Assembly (NCBI RefSeq): GCF_900112045.1
Contig: NZ_FOJW01000020.1
Span: forward strand, 1 to 38,755
Direction of reading: 5' to 3'
DNA from: Lentibacillus halodurans
GTDB taxonomy: Bacteria > Bacillota > Bacilli > Bacillales > Amphibacillaceae
DNA length: 38,755 bases
The notes under the pieces are model-generated. The model did no database searches, was not told the DNA's origin, and saw only the letters and a program-made list of their open reading frames with translations. This document shows positions 1 to 6,524 of the stretch, in pieces. The position numbers were made by a program, and so were the translations under genes. Position 1 is the stretch's first letter. Each line of letters opens with the position of its first letter.

Positions 1-76
1 CATAGATTTCCCCTTTGTTATCAATAATTGCTACTTGATGTTTATGTTTAGCTACATCAATCCCCACATAAATCAT
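1..76 (-). CDS. IS110-family transposase, N-terminal fragment cut by the window edge
   Basis: Reading minus from 76 gives an ATG and 25 codons beginning MIYVGIDVAKHKHQVAIID. This is the characteristic start of IS110-family (DEDD, RuvC-like) transposases, where the Asp of GIDVAK is the first catalytic acidic residue. A strong ribosome site, AAGGAAGGA, lies six bases before the ATG. The rest of the protein, including the C-terminal serine-containing Tnp20 domain, lies beyond base 1, so intactness cannot be judged. IS110 elements lack classical inverted repeats, and those of the IS110 subgroup carry their guide RNA upstream of the transposase. That is where the candidate RNA at 110-290 sits. Confidence 0.85.
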   Translation of the reverse strand, partial: MIYVGIDVAKHKHQVAIIDNKGEIY

Positions 77-109
77 TAGAATTCCTTCCTTCGACTTTAT
101 TACGCTGTG

Positions 110-290
110 CTTCAAGCCACGCACTCCTTGTCCTGTATCCTTGTACGAAATCAAACGTCTTGCGTTATCTAACTGATTAACAGATAAACAAAGAGCTGTG
201 GTTAGATTCTCTAAAAACCAGTTACTAAAAAGTACTGTAGGCTGGGTTACTAATCCACAGCGTTGCTTTTAGTATAAACTAAAAAAGCAC
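110..290 (-). ncRNA. candidate IS110 bridge RNA (target- and donor-binding loops)
   Basis: This is the non-coding left end between the element boundary near 323 and the transposase ATG. Read on minus it folds into three consecutive hairpins. The first is a 5' stem (278-288 with 265-273, arms ACTAAAA/GCTTTTAGT). The second is a long loop closed by 250-260 with 196-205 (CTGTGGATTAG/CTAACCACAG). The third is a loop closed by 161-165 with 119-123 (ACGCA/TGCGT). The second loop contains CCCAGCCT (246 to 239) on its 5' side, matching the flanking repeat. The third contains TACAAGG (145 to 139), complementary to the core plus the left end. Size (about 180 nt), order and orientation fit known IS110 bridge RNAs. 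Exact ends are not determined. Confidence 0.55.
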
Positions 291-323
291 CAGAGGTAGC
301 GAACCTCTAGTACTTAATATACA

Positions 324-408
324 AGGTTGGGACATACCTAAAGTAAGGAGCTTTGAAGGCGACCAATAGTCAGATTTTTGTTTTATAAACGTTCTTTTGT
401 CCCAGCCT
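324..408. repeat. inverted-repeat-bounded intergenic repeat (GGCTGGGACA type), apparent IS110 target
   Basis: An 85-bp stretch is bounded by AGGTTGGGACA (324-334) and TGTCCCAGCCT (398-408), which are inverted copies with one mismatch. Such GGCTGGGACA arms look like the dispersed intergenic repeats of Bacillaceae, but I can see only this copy here. The inner sequence shows no coding potential. The IS110 left end starts immediately outside the left arm. Confidence 0.55.
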
Positions 409-599
409 CGTTCTCTTTCATTACTTACACTTATCCCCCGGATTGTATAGCGCTCAGCTTAAGTTTTACTGAAAACAATAGCCACATCCGCTTTTGGTAC
501 AAATTCTAAACACTTGCTGAAACGCCTGTTGGAAACAACTGACCTGAACAATACACCTCACTTTATCTGCGTATCAATCTATCATTTTGTGAAATTTGA

Positions 600-628
600 T
601 TGAATTTTTTCGGTAAATAATATATAAT
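600..628 (+). promoter_or_regulatory. SigA promoter of cstA
   Basis: TTGAAT (600-605) and TATAAT (623-628) are separated by 17 bp, giving an almost ideal SigA promoter. Transcription should start near 635, about 43 bases before the cstA ATG. Confidence 0.75.
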
Positions 629-632
629 CCTT

Positions 633-648
633 TTGTTAGCGTTTTCAA
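633..648 (+). promoter_or_regulatory. cre operator (CcpA) over the cstA start site
   Basis: TTGTTAGCGTTTTCAA fits the cre consensus WTGNAARCGNWWWCAW with one mismatch. It lies just 3' of the -10, over the expected transcription start, a position typical of CcpA repression. CcpA itself is encoded at 13909-14904. Confidence 0.65.
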
Positions 649-677
649 CGGTAGGAGTCACACAGGGGGAGAAAAAC

Positions 678-2117
678 ATGATATCTTTTTTCATAAGCAT
701 CGGATTATTGATTGTCGCATATTTTACGTACGGGAAACTTGTTGAAAAAAACTTCGGAATAGATCATTCACGTAAAACACCTGCCATTGCCAACCAAGAT
801 GGCGTTGATTTTGTTCCAATGAAAAAACAAAAGAATGCCATGATTCAATTGCTTAATATTGCAGGAACAGGCCCGATATATGGCCCAATTATGGGGGCCT
901 TATTTGGTCCGGCAGCGTTTATTTGGATTGTACTTGGTTCTATTTTTGCCGGGGCCGTTCACGATTATTTGACCGGTATGATATCGATTCGTAACAAAGG
1001 TGCGCATATACCGGAACTTGCCGGAAAGTTTTTAGGAAAAATTCCCCGGCACCTGGTGAATGCTTTTGCACTGCTGCTGCTCCTTTTGGTCGGAACGGTG
1101 TTCGCTACTACATCCGGATCACTGCTTCATATTTTACTAGATGGCCATGTGGCATTGTGGGTAATTTTAGGTATCATTTTTCTTTATTTCCTATTATCAA
1201 CGATGCTGCCGATTGATAAGATTATCGGCCGAATCTATCCTTTCCTTGGTGCCGTCCTGTTAATCGGGACAGTTGGGATTGGCATTGCGATGTTCACGTC
1301 AGGAAATGGTTCAGCCATCCCTGAATTGACACTGGAAAACATGCATCCGGAAAACTTACCCATATTCCCGATCCTATTTTTAACGATTACGTGTGGTGCT
1401 CTGTCCGGGTTTCATGCGACACAGTCACCTCTTATTTCCCGTACAGTACAAAAAGAGTCACAAGGCCGCTATGTTTTCTATGGGATGATGATTGCGGAAG
1501 GGATTATAGCCATGATATGGGCTGCCGCGTCCATGAGCCTTTTCCACGGGGAAGAATTAAATGCCCTCATCAATGCCGGTACAGCCTCTGCTGTTGTGAA
1601 TGAGGCATCCACAGTGCTTCTGGGCGCTATCGGCGGAACCATTGCCGTATTGGGGGTTATTGTGCTTCCGATCACGTCGGGCGACACAGCTTTCCGTGCC
1701 GCACGTTCCGTCATTGCGGATTATATGAATTTGAATCAGCAGAAAGTAGCGAATCGTTTAGTCATTGCGGTGCCTTTATTTGTCGTGTCCATCATTTTAA
1801 CGCAAATCGACTTTGACATTTTATGGCGGTATTTTTCCTGGGCAAACCAGTCAACAGCAGCACTCGCCCTATGGATTGCTACCATGTACCTGCTATTGAA
1901 AGGGAAAAATTATTGGATGTCGCTCATTCCGGCATTGTTCATTACCGACATGGTGTTTATCTATATATTGAATGCGCCGATCGGTCTTAATCTACCACTC
2001 CAGATATCGCATATTGGTGGAATTATCCTTACAATTGCTTTTGCTATGTGGTTCTTCCGAAAAGCGAAACAGAATAAATGGGATAGAATTGAAGTGGACC
2101 TTCAGAAAGCTGCATAG
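678..2117 (+). CDS. cstA: CstA family pyruvate/peptide transporter (carbon starvation protein)
   Basis: The 479-residue polytopic membrane protein belongs to the CstA family (carbon starvation induced; members import pyruvate or peptides). The N-terminal half carries the family hallmark NIAGTGPIYGPIMGALFGP followed by GSIFAGAVHDYLTGMIS. A second conserved block, TCGALSGFHATQSPLISRTV, lies near residue 255. It is shorter than E. coli CstA (about 700 residues), as in many Firmicutes. The ATG at 678 is chosen over an in-frame TTG at 633 because GGGGGAG lies at 665-671. It is monocistronic, between a SigA promoter with a cre site and a clear terminator. Exact substrate is inferred from the family only. 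Confidence 0.92.
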   Translation: MISFFISIGLLIVAYFTYGKLVEKNFGIDHSRKTPAIANQDGVDFVPMKKQKNAMIQLLNIAGTGPIYGPIMGALFGPAAFIWIVLGSIFAGAVHDYLTGMISIRNKGAHIPELAGKFLGKIPRHLVNAFALLLLLLVGTVFATTSGSLLHILLDGHVALWVILGIIFLYFLLSTMLPIDKIIGRIYPFLGAVLLIGTVGIGIAMFTSGNGSAIPELTLENMHPENLPIFPILFLTITCGALSGFHATQSPLISRTVQKESQGRYVFYGMMIAEGIIAMIWAAASMSLFHGEELNALINAGTASAVVNEASTVLLGAIGGTIAVLGVIVLPITSGDTAFRAARSVIADYMNLNQQKVANRLVIAVPLFVVSIILTQIDFDILWRYFSWANQSTAALALWIATMYLLLKGKNYWMSLIPALFITDMVFIYILNAPIGLNLPLQISHIGGIILTIAFAMWFFRKAKQNKWDRIEVDLQKAA

Positions 2118-2134
2118 CCAATCATATAGTAAAC

Positions 2135-2171
2135 AACCCTCAAATCCTTTGTAATAAGGTTTGAGGGTTTT
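2135..2171 (+). terminator. Rho-independent terminator after cstA
   Basis: AACCCTCAAA...TTTGAGGGTTTT forms a stem of about 12 bp with a short loop and 3' T run, 18 bases after the cstA stop. It may also serve the convergent asparagine synthase gene. Confidence 0.8.
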
Positions 2172-2251
2172 GCTATGATTTTTACAATCATTCAAAAATG
2201 CAGTCTAACCTGGGCTCTCGCACTACAGCAGTTATTTTAAAAAATCACCAT

Positions 2252-4105
2252 CTATTTATTTGGACAAGACTCAACATATTGCGAATACCAAAGCATAAAA
2301 ACAAGAATAACCCAAATCTTTCTACTGTTATCCGTTTTATGAAGGGCATGTTCCTCCAACAGAGCAAGTGCTTCCTGCTTTTTGATGAGATGTTCAGTTG
2401 GACTGTTTATGATAATGCTTTGCACCCATTCATAAAGTTCGTCTCTTAACCAATGACGAATCGGTACCGGGAAACCGAGTTTTCTCCGGTATAATACGGA
2501 ATCCGGTACAAGATCCCTCATGGCTTCTCTTAACGCGTATTTCGTTGTTCCTTTCGTTATTTTGGCACCTGTTGGGATTGCTTTTGCCACATCAAATACT
2601 GCTTTGTCTAAAAAAGGAACACGTAATTCCAATGAATGAGCCATTGTCATACGATCCGCTTTAACAAGAATATCACCGGGCAACCACGTGTGAAGGTCAA
2701 TATATTGCATCTTCAAGGAACTATCATATGTTATGGTATCTTGAAATAGCGATTGTGTAATCGCCGTATAAGGATTTCCCGTTTGATAATATGAAAGTAA
2801 TTGTTCTTTTTCAGCTTCAATAAAGATTTTGGCGTTGCCGGTGTATCTTTCGGATAATGGTGTTGTCCCGCGTAATAAAAAATTTTTTCCTTTCATACCT
2901 TCAGGTAGCCACAAAGCAATTTTTTTAAACAATTGTTTTATAATTCCAGGCAGATAAGAAAATCCTTTTAATGCCAAATGCTCCCGGTAAATGTTGTAAC
3001 CGCCGAATAATTCATCCGCACCTTCCCCCGATAAAACTACCTTCACATGCTTACTTGCTTCTTGTGCCACAAAATAAAGTGGTATTGCTGCAGGATCAGC
3101 GACAGGATCATCCATATACCAAATGATGTTGGGCAGTTCATTCATAAATGCTTCAGGCGTTATCAATTTATGAATATTTTCGACACCTAATTTTTCAGCC
3201 GTATTTCTTGCAACATCAATTTCACTATAACCTTCCCGTTCAAATCCAACCGTGAACGTTTTAATACCGGGATGATATTGTTTAGCCAAAGCGACAATAG
3301 CAGTTGAATCAATCCCACCTGATAAAAAGGCGCCTGTAGGGACATCACTTCGCAAATGCTTTGCAACGGAATCATCGAGTACTTTTCCTGTCTTTTCTAC
3401 ATAATGGGAGAAATGTTCGTTCGATGGCCTAAAATTTTTATGGTAATATGTTTGGATATCTATTTTACTTCCCGGTTTTTTAAATAAAAAATGACCAGGT
3501 TTTAATTTATGAACGTTACCCTTTAAACAGTACGATTCCGGTACATATTGATATGTCAGGTAATGCTGAAAAGCCTCTCTGGAAAGGTCATCATCATTTT
3601 CATAAACAGTCAAGCATTTCTTTTCGGATGCAAACAAAAACGCTTTGTCTGATTCCAGATAATAAAATGGTTTGATTCCAAATGGGTCACGCGCAGCAAA
3701 TAATACTTTTTCCTGTTTGTCCCAAATAGCAAATGCAAACATGCCACGTAGTGCTTTCAGACAACCCTCCTTTTTAGAAGAATACAAGGCCAAAATGACC
3801 TCAGTATCTGAATGGGTTTCAAAAGAAAAGCCTTGCTTGACCAAGCTTTCTCTGAGTTCGACATAATTGTATATTTCACCATTAAATACAATATGAAATC
3901 GGTTATTTTCATATGAAAGCGGCTGATCACCACATTCAATATCTATGATACTTAACCGTTTGAAACCAAGCTGGATATACGAATCATTATAATAACCAGT
4001 TGCGTCAGGACCCCGATGATGTATAGACGCCAACGCATTGTATATTTTTTCAGAGTTATCTTTCTGCTTACTCTCCAACGATAATTTACCGACAAATCCG
4101 CACAA
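2252..4105 (-). CDS. asnB: asparagine synthase (glutamine-hydrolysing), AsnO-like
   Basis: The 617-residue class II amidotransferase makes asparagine from aspartate, ATP and glutamine. The start is TTG at 4105, not the upstream in-frame ATG at 4120. TTG places the essential nucleophile Cys at position 2 (MCGFVGKL), and GGAGG lies eight bases before it. In fact the upstream ATG overlaps that ribosome site. Visible motifs are HHRGPDATG, VFNGEIYNY and ARDPFGIKPFYY in the glutaminase domain, then the pyrophosphatase loop FLSGGIDSTA near residue 262 and GEGADELFGGYN in the synthetase domain. Length and sequence resemble B. subtilis AsnO, the sporulation-associated paralogue. It stands alone, convergent with cstA. 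Confidence 0.93.
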   Translation of the reverse strand: MCGFVGKLSLESKQKDNSEKIYNALASIHHRGPDATGYYNDSYIQLGFKRLSIIDIECGDQPLSYENNRFHIVFNGEIYNYVELRESLVKQGFSFETHSDTEVILALYSSKKEGCLKALRGMFAFAIWDKQEKVLFAARDPFGIKPFYYLESDKAFLFASEKKCLTVYENDDDLSREAFQHYLTYQYVPESYCLKGNVHKLKPGHFLFKKPGSKIDIQTYYHKNFRPSNEHFSHYVEKTGKVLDDSVAKHLRSDVPTGAFLSGGIDSTAIVALAKQYHPGIKTFTVGFEREGYSEIDVARNTAEKLGVENIHKLITPEAFMNELPNIIWYMDDPVADPAAIPLYFVAQEASKHVKVVLSGEGADELFGGYNIYREHLALKGFSYLPGIIKQLFKKIALWLPEGMKGKNFLLRGTTPLSERYTGNAKIFIEAEKEQLLSYYQTGNPYTAITQSLFQDTITYDSSLKMQYIDLHTWLPGDILVKADRMTMAHSLELRVPFLDKAVFDVAKAIPTGAKITKGTTKYALREAMRDLVPDSVLYRRKLGFPVPIRHWLRDELYEWVQSIIINSPTEHLIKKQEALALLEEHALHKTDNSRKIWVILVFMLWYSQYVESCPNK

Positions 4106-4313
4106 TCTATTTTCCTCCAAGATTCATATATTATAAGTATGAAATAATAACATGCCTAGATCTGTTTTATACTTATACATTTTAATAACCAGTCCGTAAC
4201 TAATTCTTCATTCATCCTGCGATCGCCTTCTATAGTGTTTCATGGTGACTTCATTCATTAGACGATAATTGACATCATTTGTTTCAGTTTTTTGTCCACA
4301 ACTAGTCATTTTA

Positions 4314-4512
4314 TTAGATCCTATTATTCTTTGGAGATTTCGTACTTCGCGGAAGATAATGCCGATTCATCTTATGGACAGCTTTTCTGAATGGTTTGTT
4401 GTCATGCTTTTCTTCAAAACGTTTTCCCTTCCGTTAACCTTTTACTAGATTTTTCAGTTGCAATAGCTGAAGGTTCCGGTTGGTCCCCCGCCCTATTATT
4501 AGCTTTCCCCAT
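4314..4512 (-). pseudogene. possible frameshifted small basic protein gene
   Basis: On minus, an ATG at 4512 opens MGKANNRAGDQPEPSAIATE and stops after 32 codons. The next frame, entered at an AAAA run (4422-4425), continues with EEKHDNKPFRKAVHKMNRH to a double stop at 4311-4316. Removing one A would give a single 65-residue, very basic, hydrophilic product, reminiscent in composition of minor spore proteins. No strong ribosome site precedes the ATG. I do not recognise the family. It could be a decayed gene, a sequencing error or chance. Confidence 0.25.
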
Positions 4513-4563
4513 CTCTCACTCTATCCATGGGAACTTTCCTACTTCTACAATCGAAACCAATTT

Positions 4564-4602
4564 TAAAAAAGGGCATGAAAATATTTAAAAAAAATCATGC
4601 CA
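4564..4602 (-). terminator. terminator downstream of tyrS
   Basis: GGCATGA (4572-4578) and TCATGCC (4595-4601) form a 7-bp stem around an AT-rich loop. On minus it is followed by TTTTTT at 4570-4565. It lies about 85 bases after the tyrS stop. Confidence 0.5.
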
Positions 4603-4687
4603 CCAAAGTCAAGTTTATTTCGATTGTCATTATGAAGACAAATCCAATTTTCTCTGTGATATGCTATGACACCATACAAGTCCTGTT

Positions 4688-5959
4688 CTAACTAAAACGC
4701 ACTAAAAAATATTTCTTTTTCCCACGACGGATAACGGTAAATTGATCGTCAATGCGATCTGTTTCGTTCACAACGTATTGCAGATCCTGCTGGCGTTCAC
4801 CATTGATATAAATCGCGCCGTTTTGAAGATCTTCTCTTGCCTGTCGTTTGGATGACGAAATCGATGCATTAACGAGTAAATCAATCAGACCGATGTTTTC
4901 CTTGGACATTTCATATGTCGGTACATCTTTAAAACCTTGTTCAATATCGCCGGCGGATAAGTCTTTCAAATCACCGCTGAACAGGGATGCCGTAATTTTT
5001 TGGGCTTGCTCCAGTGCTTCCTGACTATGCACCATGATCGTCATTTCTTCAGCAAGCCTTTTTTGGGCGAGCCGTTTTTCCGGATGATTTTCGAGTTCAA
5101 GTTGTAATTCATCCAGTTCATGATCCTCAAGGAAGGTAAAGTAACGCAAAAACTTCATCACATCACGATCGTCAGTGTTAATCCAAAATTGGTAAAACAC
5201 ATATGGCGTGGTTTTTTCCGGATTAAGCCAAATCGCACCACCGGCTGTTTTGCCGAATTTGCTGCCATCTGCTTTTGTAATCAATGGAACGGTCAGTCCG
5301 AATACATTGATGTCATCTTCTTCATGTTCCCGGGAACGACGGATGAGTTCCATACCAGCTGTAATATTTCCCCATTGGTCACTGCCACCGATTTGCAATG
5401 TGCAATTTTCCTGTTCGTATAGTTTCATAAAATCGAGTGATTGCAAAATCATATAACTGAATTCGGTATATGAAATACCCTGTTCAATCCGGGCAGACAC
5501 CGACTCCTTGCCAAGCATATAATTGATGCCAAAATGCTTTCCCGCATCACGAAGAAAATCAATGACCGTCATGCTGCCAAGCCAATCATGATTGTTCCGG
5601 GCCACTGCTGCGTTCGTACCATTATCGAAATCAAGCAGTTTTGCCAATTGGTGTTTAATGTTTTCACTGTATCCGTGTACAACAGACGCTTCATTCAAGG
5701 ATCGCTCGGTTGATCGTCCGCTTGGGTCCCCGATCATACCGGTTCCGCCGCCAATCAAGGCGATCGGTTTATGCCCAGCCCGCTGGAATCGCTTTAGCAT
5801 GATGATCGGCAGCAAGTGCCCAATATGCAGACTGTCGGCGGTTGGATCAAAACCGCAGTATAATGTCACCTGATTTTCGTTCAGATGTTTTTCCAATGCT
5901 TCCCTATCTGTCGTTTGCTGTATCAGGTTTCGTTTTTCAAGATCCTGTAAGATATCCAT
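4688..5959 (-). CDS. tyrS: tyrosine--tRNA ligase
   Basis: The 423-residue class I tRNA synthetase attaches tyrosine to tRNA-Tyr in the cytosol. Motifs: YCGFDPTADSLHIGHLLP (HIGH signature near residue 45), IGGSDQWGNI in the tyrosine pocket region, KFGKT near residue 233 (the KMSKS-type loop of bacterial TyrRS), and a C-terminal S4 RNA-binding domain ending RRGKKKYFLV. The start is the ATG at 5959, served by GGAG eight bases upstream; the in-frame GTG at 5968 overlaps that ribosome site. Length equals B. subtilis TyrS (422). The Tyr-specific T-box leader upstream confirms the function. Confidence 0.97.
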   Translation of the reverse strand: MDILQDLEKRNLIQQTTDREALEKHLNENQVTLYCGFDPTADSLHIGHLLPIIMLKRFQRAGHKPIALIGGGTGMIGDPSGRSTERSLNEASVVHGYSENIKHQLAKLLDFDNGTNAAVARNNHDWLGSMTVIDFLRDAGKHFGINYMLGKESVSARIEQGISYTEFSYMILQSLDFMKLYEQENCTLQIGGSDQWGNITAGMELIRRSREHEEDDINVFGLTVPLITKADGSKFGKTAGGAIWLNPEKTTPYVFYQFWINTDDRDVMKFLRYFTFLEDHELDELQLELENHPEKRLAQKRLAEEMTIMVHSQEALEQAQKITASLFSGDLKDLSAGDIEQGFKDVPTYEMSKENIGLIDLLVNASISSSKRQAREDLQNGAIYINGERQQDLQYVVNETDRIDDQFTVIRRGKKKYFLVRFS

Positions 5960-6087
5960 ATTACTCACTCCATTTTGTAAGGTTATTACGAATTGAAATC
6001 AAAAAATATACACTGACTGCTTTAAAAGACTGTTCCTTTTAAATTTATTTTTAGGGGTGGATTTGTCAATCAGCAGTTGACACACAC

Positions 6088-6123
6088 GGAGATTCCTGCG
6101 GGAAAGCGAGCCTAAGAGACCCC
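6088..6123 (+). repeat. fragment of a dispersed GGAGNNTCCTGCGG repeat in the tyrS leader
   Basis: GGAGATTCCTGCGGG followed by AAGCGAG and GAGACCCC resembles, over about 36 bp, the reverse strand of the element at 37924-38024 (CGAGACTCCTGCGG, ACGAGCG, GAGACCCC). This looks like a partial copy of the same intergenic repeat family, lying between the T-box terminator and the tyrS start. Confidence 0.45.
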
Positions 6124-6150
6124 AGAAACAACAAAGAATACGAAAACAAC

Positions 6151-6423
6151 AAAAAGAAAACCCGCCCCTTCAAAATAAGGGACGAGTGTATGCTCGCGGT
6201 ACCACCCTTGTTGCACAAATTGATGCCGCTTGGGATTGTTAACGATTGTTAAACCGTCTTCTCTCGGTTGCGGGATGGGGCATGATCCAAAAGAAGATGC
6301 TCGGGACTGTAATTCATTTGCAAATGTTTACTGACTCGCACCACCGCCAGCTCTCTGAAACAGGGATTTGCACAACTACTGCGATCCTTCAACGCTCTGA
6401 ATATTTGATTATGATCTATTCAT
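6151..6423 (-). promoter_or_regulatory. tyrosine T-box riboswitch with terminator, upstream of tyrS
   Basis: The T-box sequence GGGTGGTACCGCG is plain on minus (plus CGCGGTACCACCCT, 6195-6208). Stem I carries AGAGAGCTGGCGGTGGTG, and the specifier region GAATTACAGTCCCGAG holds the codon TAC (6311-6309), which specifies tyrosine. The terminator is an 11-bp stem (6160-6170 with 6177-6187, ACTCGTCCCTT/AAGGGGCGGGT with wobbles) followed by TTTTCTTTTT. Uncharged tRNA-Tyr should stabilise the antiterminator and raise tyrS expression. Confidence 0.93.
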
Positions 6424-6429
6424 ACCATA

Positions 6430-6438
6430 ATTGTAACA
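6430..6438 (-). promoter_or_regulatory. extended -10 promoter for the tyrS T-box transcript
   Basis: TGTTACAAT on minus gives an extended -10 (TGnTACAAT) just upstream of the T-box stem I. No good -35 is visible. It is arranged back to back with the PBP promoter at 6489. Confidence 0.55.
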
Positions 6439-6488
6439 CAAATGCAATATGCGGACTGGATTTTTTCATTCAACAGGTATGACTACTG

Positions 6489-6497
6489 TGCTATAAT
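6489..6497 (+). promoter_or_regulatory. extended -10 promoter of the PBP gene
   Basis: TGCTATAAT is an ideal extended -10. The -35 position (TTCAAC) is poor. The transcript would begin near 6504, leaving a leader of about 20 bases that holds GGGGAGG before the GTG start. Confidence 0.6.
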
Positions 6498-6524
6498 AGA
6501 TTTGATTCAGGGGAGGTTTTACGA

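Larger units (their letters stand above)
4106..4687. other. 582-bp gap with no intact gene
   Basis: Between the asparagine synthase start and the tyrS stop I see a TATAAT-like box for asnB (minus, near 4130), a frameshifted basic small ORF (4314-4512, listed separately) and a minus-strand terminator hairpin (4564-4602). No intact ORF with a ribosome site is visible on either strand. Confidence 0.5.

Noticed and set aside
4106-4120. ATG at 4120 as asnB start
   Set aside because: It would bury the catalytic Cys at position 7 and overlaps the ribosome site for the TTG at 4105.
5960-5968. GTG at 5968 as tyrS start
   Set aside because: It overlaps the GGAG ribosome site that properly serves the ATG at 5959.
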